DNA from: Phoronis australis
Taxonomy: Eukaryota > Phoronida > Phoronidae
Direction of reading: 5' to 3'
Assembly (NCBI GenBank): GCA_002633005.1
Contig: NMRA01000848.1
Location: 10,672-74,671, forward strand
Length of the DNA: 64,000 nt
Shown: in pieces, positions 10,960 to 19,310 of the stretch
Numbering within the stretch: position 1 is the stretch's first letter
Layout of the letters: every line of letters starts with the position of its first letter
Position numbers and translations under genes: made by a program
Notes under the pieces: generated by a model
What the model saw: only the letters and a program-made list of their open reading frames with translations
Told to the model about the DNA's origin: nothing
The model's database searches: none

Positions 10960-13440
10960 CTAGAACATGTCTTCTTTTCCTACGCAAGAGGCTTGCAATC
11001 AGGAATGTGAAAACTTGTCTCACATATTTCCTTTGTATCTTTACTACCACAACGCAGGTCAACAGAAGGGTTTCTTTCATGCAAGTCATCAGCTCCCGGA
11101 ACTTTTACCATCACTGCACCATGCGCGCCGTCTGAGGTGCGAGGGTGCTACGTGGCAGTGCTTTTGCGGTATATCATCCATTTGCTGGCTACGCCATTTG
11201 TCTACGGACTTAAAATGTCAAATTCTTGGCCACACACATTGTTTCGTGACAGAAAATATCAAACACTTGCCCCCCACATCTCCACTCTTGTTGGTTGTGT
11301 TATTGTTGTTGGTTGGTATTGGGTCGTAAAGGATTTTTTCTCAGTAGCTGTCGCTTCATTCGACGTCATGGCTGGGCAACTGGCCACTGAATCTGAAAGC
11401 CTGTAAAGAAAGGTGCCCACGATTTCTTGCATTTGGACACACAGATTACGCACTCTGGATTCCTGTTTTCTTGAGAAATATGGCACAACTTTCAGAGCCC
11501 CACCTTTCAGTGCATGAAGCTTTCATGGAAGGTAACTTAATTTTTCAACGTATCGACAGTAAATATTCTTTGATGACTCTTGACCAGGGCCAAGAGCACA
11601 GCATCAAGTTCTTGAAAGAAAGCAGTGGTTCAAAGGGACTCTGTGGCCAACAAGAAGAAAGGAAATGATTGAGCTTTCAAAGCCAGAAGTGCTAAAGGTA
11701 ACTGACGAGTAAGAGGATGCATGCTTGTTTACGTCTAGATGCACAATTTGGAGCAACCTGAACCTTCCATTGCTGAAAAAAAAAACATATTCCTCAAATA
11801 CTTCAAAGCTCGATGCGACTTTGTGAAGGAAGGTCAAGTTGTCAATTCATTCAAGGATAATGCCTCAGATATCATTACTTTGGACACTGGTGAGATCATG
11901 AACCCTTAAACCATCAACTGGTCAAATCAAATTTACATTGTTTGTAATAGCCAGAACTGAAATTGCTACCAAACAGTTGTCTGATATCACCCCAAGCACC
12001 AACTTGTTTTCTTTCGCCAACAGACCAATCAAAAGCTAGGATCTGCCAAATTGAATCCGGCTCTCTTCACCAAGATGTTTATGTCACTCCAAGTACGTCC
12101 CCATGCAGAGAATTTAGAATTTTTCAATCACAAAAATCAGCGTGACCCCCTCGTTCTAATGCGATGGATGTATACTTCGGTCAGGAACCAAGTCTGATAT
12201 TCTTGCATGTCTGCCTGGCATGCCTGTTCCTGGCCCATCTCTAGTAATCAATGATGCTTGTGGTTCTCGACATGACCTCCATAATGCGTATCCTAAAACT
12301 CCAGCGTGCAAAAGTTTTTGGGGGAGTATACACAGACGCAATTGCTGCCACACTTACAAAGCCAGATAGCAGGCAACACTAGAAGAGTGAATGAAGTCTG
12401 GGAAACATACCCAGAGGATTGTCTGAAGTCACAGACTCGTGTTAAGCGTGGTGGGACTAGAATGCTACGAACACGGGTATCTGCTAAGAAACGTCAGTGG
12501 CAGACATTCCTCAAAAATTGTCAAATCAGCTGAGGACAGCTCTTCCAGTTCATGAACCACCACTTTCTGAGTAGTAACACAGCTGATTCACTGCACCAAT
12601 TTCTTAAAACAAAGGCCGACCTAGTGCTCAGCAACTAACCAACAAACGCAAGAGCACCGTTCGCATGTCAACAGGAAGAAGCTTATACGATGGTGATGCT
12701 GCATTTGCAACATGCAGCTGTTCAACGTCAACCCGATGCTTACCTTAGGACCAATTGGAAGTGAAGACGAGGTTGTGCTAGCTGTCAACTGCTTTCACGA
12801 GATAAGCATATCAGAGAAAAAACTATAAATATATTCCTATCTACCAAATCTCGCGAATCCTTGGGCAGAAGAAATGAGGAGCACTCCCACTCTATCACGC
12901 ACTCACTGACAGGTTGTGATATCGTCTCGACAATCTTCAGGATTGGAAAAAGAAGTGCATGAAATGCTTGCGCTGGTTCCCCTCAGGTCACAAATACTTT
13001 CATTGCCGTTACTCATGACTAAACCATCCTCACACTTCACTTAATTCGTATGCGACACCTTTAGCGCTGAATAGAACTATTGTACAGTAAGAACTGTGGA
13101 ACACATTCTGTGAATGAAGTGAGAAGGGAAAATTCTGCATACAATGTTCCAGGATGCTCACGGCATTGCAGAATATTCCAAAACGAGGTTGTAGCAAGTT
13201 GAATGGGAGGAGATGAGTGGTGATTGCCATAACAACGCCTGATGCCAGACACACATTAACGAGAGAATACAAGAATATTTGGGATACTTATGCAGTGCTT
13301 TACTCCCTCCAGCTTCCAGTAACCCGACAACTTGAACGTTTTACAATTTCCTATAACATCTGCTTCATCTACCGAAAGAAACTGTCGTTGTTGTTGGGAT
13401 CATTGCGCACTTTCAATTTTAAGCTGTTAACGTCAAATTA
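10960..13440 (+). pseudogene. Degenerate coding repeat of an uncharacterised marine-invertebrate family
   Basis: Several short plus-strand frames follow one another in the order of one long protein. They include LWIPVFLRNMAQLSEPHLSV, TLDQGQEHSIKFLKESSGS, then VNEVWETYPEDCLKSQTRVK, RGGTRMLRTRVSAKKRQWQT and HSLTGCDIVST. I recognise this motif succession (the MAxL...H.. segment, D.g.EQ.i...K, SLK..TR.KRG, and H..TGCDTVS) as a repeated hypothetical protein in cnidarian, mollusc and deuterostome genomes, probably a mobile element. I cannot name its class. It is broken by many stops and frameshifts and lies within the large intron between the two exons of disintegrin 2. Confidence 0.6.
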
Positions 13441-14578
13441 AGGTAAACATTGGTGCGCCATACAAAATGTAGGTTTTTTTCCAGCGCCATGTCCATCATA
13501 GCGAAGCCATCTTAACCTAGAAAAATTGTACACTTGCCTTAATTTGTGACTGAGTTCTTACGTGCACCAAACAATCAAATTTTGCAATACACGTATGTGA
13601 AACAGGAAATCTCAATGTGATATTCATGTTCCGACCCAGTGCTTTTGTCCACATAATGGGTAGAGGTGTCGGCGCACATTCAAAGTCCATACCATTGCAA
13701 AATTTGGGGTTTCAGGCAACTGGAAACCCGACATCATACTCACTAGATGACGAAGTCCCCCAGCCCATTTCTGTCAAGACACAGTGCATACAAGTATACA
13801 GAGGGCTCGGGAACCGGCCTCCTCCACAATCTACGCCGGCAGCATGATTTGGAGACCACGCTGACATATTCATAAGAAATATTCGGTCGATCTCCCTGAC
13901 GACGACAGAGATCCGGTAGTGCAAGGTGTGACAAATATTTTTTGCGTACAATCATGTACGAATGAAAATGCTTCCTAGAGGTGGTTCTCTGATCCCACTA
14001 TCAGTACTGTTCGAGATACAAGTATAAGTGCTGCTACCACTGTTGTTGTAACTGGAAAGCAAAATGTGTTCTCTCGTTAAAGTTCGGATTAAAGCGGCAT
14101 GATACCGTGGTCCGTCCGAGAGGCAACTTTTTTAATCAGACTACCTCCCGCTATAACATTGGACTCAACGTGCTATTTATCATAAGAGGCGTGATTTTTG
14201 GGTTTCCAAAAAACTCAGTGTTAGTTATTACGTGAGACAAGTGTTTGGCACAAAAAAATCACACGCACTGACAATCAACTACATGCACCAACCTATAAAG
14301 CCTGGTCACAAGCAACAACTTTCTGTTCTTTTGAAATCGCGTACTGCTCTCTATTGTGCCTAAGATAGGGATTAACGTCACTTTCATGACGCTAAGCGAT
14401 CTAAATCGAAAGTCATGTGGTTTTGAAATTTCGACCAGGACTGAGTTGCATCAAGCTTAAAAAGTTATCCGCTGGATAAGTTTAATTGTTGCATGATGCC
14501 AGGTGCATTGTTCAACAATATCAACGTGAAGCGTGACAATGCGACGCCATACGGCGTATAACTTTTATGCAACAGGGC

Positions 14579-14993
14579 CCTGGGCCCGGTCTCTAATCTT
14601 TGTACTCGAAACGAACTCGAAACTATTTTTGGGAATTTCTCTGTTCCTTTTGTGCGAACTTAAGATAATTGGTTATCAGACTGTACTCGAATACATTATA
14701 CATGTAGTTTATGCATAGGAGTTTCTAGTTCAAGTTTGCCCTTGAAGACCCTTATATTCGTGCTACAAACTCGAGTAAAAACTCGAAATTTCGAGTTCAA
14801 ACTCGAACTTATTGCTTTAATATTGGGTTTACAAACTTTGAACTAAGGACAATAAATTACCTACGTAAGTTATTGTGTACTCGAGCATAGAATAATAGAC
14901 ACTTATCTTGATTTCTCCCAAAAGTAGAGTAGAAAATGCCAAACCTAATTTCGAGTTCCATTTCGAGTAAAAAGATTGGAGACCGGGCCCAGG
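14579..14993. mobile_element. Foldback/MITE element with GGGCCC termini
   Basis: Left end CCTGGGCCCGGTCTCTAATC and right end (reverse complement) CCTGGGCCCGGTCTCCAATC are inverted copies. The arms extend inward through ACTCGAAA...AACTCGAAA-type blocks for roughly 150-200 bp with decreasing identity. The interior is also rich in TTCGAG/CTCGAA. Non-coding, intronic. Confidence 0.8.
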
Positions 14994-15152
14994 TTTATAA
15001 TTGCTGCTACTCCAAGTTTGTGTCATTCAGTCGGACAAGAATACGACAGAAAGTAAAGACGTGTTGACCCTACACTCAGGCAGAATCGCCCAGAACGTCC
15101 AGCCTCTATTACTGCCTGTTACATATACCATTCTTTTCCTGTAAACGTATAG

Positions 15153-15284
15153 TACAAACGGCGAGGTGACGAATGCAGACCGACTACAGAACTCTGCGAC
15201 TTACCTGAATACTGCAGCGGACGCTCAAATAATTGTCCTCCCGATCGACACAAGCAGGATGGAACTACATGCGACGACAAAAAG
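15153..15284 (+). CDS. ADAM gene exon: disintegrin domain 2, second half
   Basis: Begins after TATAG (AG at 15151-15152) and ends at 15284; 44 codons, phase 0 on both sides. It reads YKRRGDECRPTTELCDLPEY, then CSGRSNNCPPDRHKQDG and ends TTCDDKK. CR-x(5)-CDLPEYC-x-G-x(4)-CPPD is the disintegrin-loop half of an ADAM disintegrin domain. An RGD tripeptide sits directly before the loop's first cysteine rather than at the loop tip. The following bases are GCAAGT, the consensus for a GC-AG intron. In ordinary ADAMs this exon is followed by a cysteine-rich exon (as 2-82 is followed by 1423). Here the next visible exon is EGF. Confidence 0.88.
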
Positions 15285-15487
15285 GCAAGTATAGAGGACC
15301 GTTCGTTTACAACTTTAACGGTATGAAGCATAGACGTTTGCAGGCCAATGAACGTTTTGTGCCGTAACTGATGTCTTCAATGTATGGAATCACTTACTAC
15401 CTTCGTCTAAAGGTAATGCTATATATTGAGACTAGATGTGGACAAAGTTGACAATCGTAAAACGATTAAATATTCCCCCTTTTGCAG

Positions 15488-15556
15488 ATTTGTGAAAATA
15501 GAAGATGTCTTCCAAAGAGGGTGCTTGCGCCTGTGTGTGACTGCAACGGTCACGGG
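15488..15556 (+). CDS. ADAM gene exon: cysteine-rich/EGF linker
   Basis: Starts after TTTTGCAG (AG at 15486-15487) and ends at 15556 before GTAAAG; 23 codons, phase 0 on both sides. It reads ICENRRCLPKRV then LAPVCDCNGHG. In ADAMs the sequence VC-x-N-x-x-C closes the cysteine-rich region, and C-x-C-x-GHG opens the EGF-like module. It is the natural continuation of the exon ending VVCDTDK at 3768 and splices to VCDNTGSC at 17497. Confidence 0.88.
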
Positions 15557-15965
15557 GTAAAGTTTAAACCTTTGTCAGCATGCATTACATTGACGGTGTC
15601 GTTAGGCTGATAACATACTGTACCATGCCATGCCATGACATGACATACGTATGCTATTTATGTTAGGTAGACGACGGAAAGTCGCTAAACTGCGGGTACC
15701 CTACAGTAGCCACTGGAGAAAGAACAACCAACAGTTTGATGCCTTGCTTGTTCAAAGTTCCCTGGCAAAGTCATAAAATGACAATTGCCGACTGAGGATA
15801 CGCATAATCCAAATCGGTCGGCTAGACGGCCAGTTTGCCGACCTAACTGCCGACCGCATAAGTGCTTCAGCTGACGGCTCCTAACAGACCGTCGCTGGTG
15901 GTCTAGACGACCGGTCATTGACAGATTTCCGACCGGTCGGACAAACATTCGTAATATGTACTGTG

Positions 15966-16030
15966 CATACATACATACATACATATATACATACATACAT
16001 ACATACATACATACATACATACATACATAC
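15966..16030 (+). repeat. (CATA)n microsatellite
   Basis: About 65 bp of CATA tetranucleotide with one TATA interruption. The Met/Tyr/Val/Cys open frames over it come from the repeat. Confidence 0.97.
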
Positions 16031-16737
16031 ATGTACACATACATTCATATAGAAAAAAAATATCAAATGGATTCGTATTTTTTGTTTTGATCACGTCACT
16101 CGCCATCGAATTTCATTTTGCTTTCTTCGCAAATGGATACTGGCCATCTCAAAACTCTTGCACTTGTAATTAAACGTGATGCCATGTTAGCGAGAGTAAC
16201 ATTACATTTTGGAGTTGCAAGACCCATCATGTTTATTTATTTATTTATTTAAACGTCTTTAAACAACTGGGTGACCACTTCGGTGAATGCACTGATTTCC
16301 AAGTGGGCCCAGTCGGAAATAATTACATGAAGTAAAATACAGAGCTACATGTACATGTATGTACAATTAGACTAAGTTAAATAGATTAGTATAAAATTGG
16401 TTAATATGTACAATTAGATGAATAAATAAGATAAAATAATGATGATCTTAGGTCTATAGTCCCGAACCACACACAATGTCACAATATTTCTGTTTGAAGA
16501 CGTGGACATTGGGCGCGTTCGCGACGGCAGTCTCCAATCCGTGGTGAGCGACAAAACCTCTGTAGCCAAAAATCCTTTCCCGCAGTTGTTTTTAGGTTTA
16601 TCTGGCTCCAGGCAGCCTGAAACACTCGCTCTAGTGTTGTAATTGTGAGAATCTCTGACTGCTTTGAATTTAGTAGTAAGGTAATTAGGTGTGAGGCTAT
16701 GTGTGGGTTTGTACACCATTAAGCTTCAATGAAAGGC

Positions 16738-16899
16738 ACACCTGTCTCCCGTTCAGTAACGCTAGGACCTCGCTAAAAAGCAAGACTTCGCGAGATTACG
16801 TGAGATATTGCCGTGTATTTTAAAAAAGAACACGTGACCTTGACTAGATTTTAGCTAGGTCCTAGCGTAGGTCCTAGCGTCTACTGAGCGCACGCCTGC
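16738..16899 (+). mobile_element. MITE family B, copy 1
   Basis: About 160 bp. The left end TTCAGTAACGCTAGGACCT and the right end, inverted, CAGTAGACGCTAGGACCT form imperfect terminal inverted repeats. It shares the interior GCAAGACTTCGCGAGATTA and ATTTTAGCTAGGTCC with copies at 18273 and 47268. It lies within or beside the LINE remnant. Confidence 0.8.
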
Positions 16900-17084
16900 T
16901 GACAAGGCTACACCAACATACATGTAGTGTGTCGAGGAGGTCAGAAATAGGAAAGTCATTATAAAGGCCACTACATGTATAATTGAGTATCAGCCTCCCA
17001 GCCTTGTTTCGTAATTTTTGAAGTCTATCTTGGAGGTATGATGCACTGTTAGCCCACACAACATCAAAGTAATCAAAGCGTGGT

Positions 17085-17268
17085 ACAATTAATCTATCGC
17101 CAAGATTTTGAGTGATGGCATAACCGACCATTTAGAACTCATCATTCTTAATGACACAACCTCATTTCCAAGCCGCCATTTTACCCGACAAACATCACGT
17201 TGCCTGGTAAAACGTATTGTTTGTTAATCGATATTACGCAAGGGGGCGGGCTTCCTATAGGTCAATTA
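17085..17268 (-). mobile_element. MITE family A, copy 3, inserted in LINE
   Basis: Has inverted ends ACAATTAATCTATCGCC and CTATAGGTCAATTAC, with the family core TTTCCAAGCCGCCATTTTA. The LINE reverse-transcriptase frame stops on one side (LIVPRFDY...) and resumes on the other (WDEHVEYV...), so the MITE inserted after the LINE. Confidence 0.8.
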
Positions 17269-17496
17269 CACTTTTGTTCAGAGTCGGGGGAGTAGCCTGA
17301 TCAACATAGCTCCTGACTGTACAAAAGCCCAATCCACTGACGTTTTGCACACATACTCAACATGTTCGTCCCACGATAATGTTCAACCCATACGTGAAAG
17401 TATACTGTTTTGATGCAATTGTGAACGTGTGATTTACCAAATGGTCATCACCATTGTCTTTTGTCACTTACCATCAGGCAGTTATTGTAATTCCAG

Positions 17497-17608
17497 GTTT
17501 GCGACAACACGGGAAGTTGCCACTGTGACTACGGCTATGCACCACCAGAGTGTAACACTTCCGGTTATGGCGGAAGTATCGTCGGAGGTCAGCCCAATTC
17601 TAGATCCA
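17497..17608 (+). CDS. ADAM gene exon: EGF-like module
   Basis: Begins after TTCCAG (AG at 17495-17496) in phase 0 and ends at 17608 before GTGAGT with one base carried over. It reads VCDNTGSCHCDYGYAPPECN then TSGYGGSIVGGQPNS. With GHG from the previous exon it completes GHGVC-x(4)-C-x-C-x-x-G-x-APP-x-C, the characteristic ADAM EGF-like repeat. The following G-(F/Y)-GGS is also typical. The phase-1 end matches the TSP1 exon at 17852. Confidence 0.92.
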
Positions 17609-17851
17609 GTGAGTGTGGCAACATGCAAACTGAAATTTAACAATCCCAATTTGAAATCACCACGAGTGTCCATGGGAGGTTTAATTAAAAATGATGGTCA
17701 ATACACTCTCGTAGTCTGTTTCTGCTTATTACATTTTTATCACTACGGAGTGGTGACTAAATTTTCTCTTAAATGTTTTGAATTTTCTTTTTTTACTTAG
17801 AAGTACGTGTATTTACTACCGCGTTATATTAATTCTGATTTATGTGTGAAG

Positions 17852-18022
17852 TCGATGGAAGCTGGAGCACGTCTGTGGACTGGTCGCGCTGTAACGCTAC
17901 TTGCGGAGGAGGTTTTCGATACAGAAAGAGAACGTGTACTAACCCTCGACCGCAGTTCGGTGGCTCATTTTGCAAGGGGAGCTCGACAGTCATAGAGGAA
18001 TGTAATGAATTGCTGTGCCAGT
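17852..18022 (+). CDS. ADAM gene exon: thrombospondin type 1 repeat 1
   Basis: A 171 bp phase 1-1 exon between the AG at 17850-17851 and GTAAGC at 18023. It reads DGSWSTSVDWSRCNATCGGG, then RYRKRTCTNP, GGSFC and IEECNELLCQ. The six cysteines and the W-x(5)-W-x-x-C-x-x-TCG-GG core define a TSP1 repeat. NAT is a potential N-glycosylation site beside the second cysteine. The acceptor's pyrimidine tract is weak, but phase and domain boundaries support it. TSP1 modules bind glycosaminoglycans or matrix proteins in many families; no partner can be inferred here. Confidence 0.9.
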
Positions 18023-18272
18023 GTAAGCACAAGTACTTTATCCAACATGGTCAACTTAGAGTTCTAGTACGAAATTGTCATTTGCTATTTCTGTTGCACT
18101 ATTGTCATGGACAAACATGTCAATTACCGCAAATGTCAGTCACAATGCATATCTTGCCGATAGCACAGACATTTGGTTTCATCTGCCATCCGCCTCTGTT
18201 GCAACACATCAACATTTGTTCAATGTTGGCTACGTGTTGTCCTAGGCACATGATATACAAAGGCAAAGTGGT

Positions 18273-18428
18273 CCTGCCTCTCGATCAGTAACGCAAGGAC
18301 CTCGCTAAGAACCAAAACTTTACGATATTATGTGAGATATTGCTGTGTTTTAAATTAGAACACGTGACTTTGGCTAGATTATTGCTAGGCCCAAGCGTTG
18401 GTCTTAGAGTAACTGAACGCACGCCTGA
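18273..18428 (+). mobile_element. MITE family B, copy 2
   Basis: More diverged copy of 16738-16899. It keeps TCAGTAACGC-x-AGGACCTCGCTAA at the left and ACGCACGCCTGA at the right, with a similar AACACGTGACTTTG-x-CTAGATT interior. It lies in the intron between the two TSP1 exons. Confidence 0.7.
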
Positions 18429-19139
18429 TCTTGATACCGCGTGCATAACATGGCAGTTTGTGTAGATCTCCGAATCTCAAATTGTCGTTTTTTGTTGACG
18501 CGGAGTTTTATCTTTACAATAGTTATACTGGTGCAAAAGGCGTATTCCATGTGGTGTTAAAGACAGTTGCTTCATACACACTTGTTCACCATGGTGGTCT
18601 TAAAGTCACTAATGGTACAGCACAGTGACACACACAAGCAGTGCTGTAGTAGGGCGTAGACGCTCGCTGCCATCTTTTGGCATTTGAACGTAGCGCCCAC
18701 GTACCGTAAGTTACGTTCAGTGCTCAAGGTGATACGGTGGGCTCTGGGCGCCTACTTACCTCTAATTTTACCACTACCGCACTGCACACAAGTAATACAA
18801 AGCCTCCATTATGATGCTGATGTAGGCTTGCGGCGTAGTACAGTCACCTGATCTTTTCCCGCGCATTTTGGGGAAATTTTCATATTCTAACGTAATTTGA
18901 GATAATAAATGTGCACAATGCACCCAAATTTTATTAACTATCAAGCACTTTTGACATGAACTTGACAGTCTCTGAGCACGCTCCTACTTGTTCACTCTCT
19001 ATATATGTTGCGCCAATTTAACTTGCCTTGTCCAACAGCACGTATACAATGAATAACATGCTATGGTATGGCGAACATTTACCCGTTGCCTATAGGTTTG
19101 GGAATGTCACAAACCTGTAGAAGATTCTATTTACCGCAG

Positions 19140-19310
19140 TCGAAGAAAGATGGAGCCTTTTCTCGCCCTGGTCAGAATGTAACGCTACTTGTGGTGGAGG
19201 TGTGCAAATTAGGACAAGAACATGCAATCGACTGCCTCCTCAGGAGGGTGGCGGCACGTGCATAGGTGATGGCTTGTCTGTCGAGGAGTGCAACGTGGCA
19301 CCATGTTTAG
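19140..19310 (+). CDS. ADAM gene exon: thrombospondin type 1 repeat 2
   Basis: Also exactly 171 bp and phase 1-1, between TTTACCGCAG (AG at 19138-19139) and GTATGC at 19311. It reads RWSLFSPWSECNATCGGGV, then RTRTCNRLP, GGGTC and VEECNVAPCL. The W-x(5)-W-x-x-C, the CNATCGGG core and six cysteines define a TSP1 repeat. Equal exon length and phase to the previous TSP1 exon suggest exon duplication. It is the last exon of this gene that I can support. Confidence 0.92.

Larger units (their letters stand above)
16222..17400 (-). pseudogene. Non-LTR retrotransposon (LINE) remnant
   Basis: On the minus strand the pieces read in order WDEHVEYVCKT and GAMLIRLLPRL (about 17300-17380), then LIVPRFDYFDVVWANSA and LQKLRNKAGRLILN (about 16990-17085), then HNYNTRASVSGCLEPDK and, in another frame, a G-x-R-x-F-like end. 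These match the region after the reverse transcriptase catalytic core of jockey/CR1-like LINEs. A (TTTA)n tract near 16232-16252 would be the 3' tail. MITE family A copy 3 interrupts the coding sequence at 17085-17268. Confidence 0.8.
2..19310 (+). other. ADAM-type disintegrin/cysteine-rich/EGF/TSP1 gene locus (5' end outside window)
   Basis: Nine plus-strand exons form the C-terminal half of an ADAM (reprolysin) family cell-surface or secreted protein: 2-82, 1423-1592, 3600-3768, 10522-10686, 15153-15284, 15488-15556, 17497-17608, 17852-18022 and 19140-19310. Every neighbouring pair is phase compatible. The metalloprotease and prodomain would lie upstream of position 1 and are not visible. 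The unusual part is the order: the exons at 10522 and 15153 encode a second complete disintegrin domain placed between the cysteine-rich and EGF exons. The exons on either side of them (3600-3768 and 15488-15556) also join in phase 0, as in an ordinary ADAM. Skipping both exons would therefore give a normal ADAM layout. The two TSP1 modules after the EGF are not part of the classical vertebrate ADAM plan. No terminal exon is certain. Family assignment is strong; the transcript structure is inferred. Confidence 0.8.

Noticed and set aside
15685-16106. Tyr/Met/Cys/Val repeat ORFs on the minus strand
   Set aside because: Produced by the (CATA)n microsatellite; no domain outside it.
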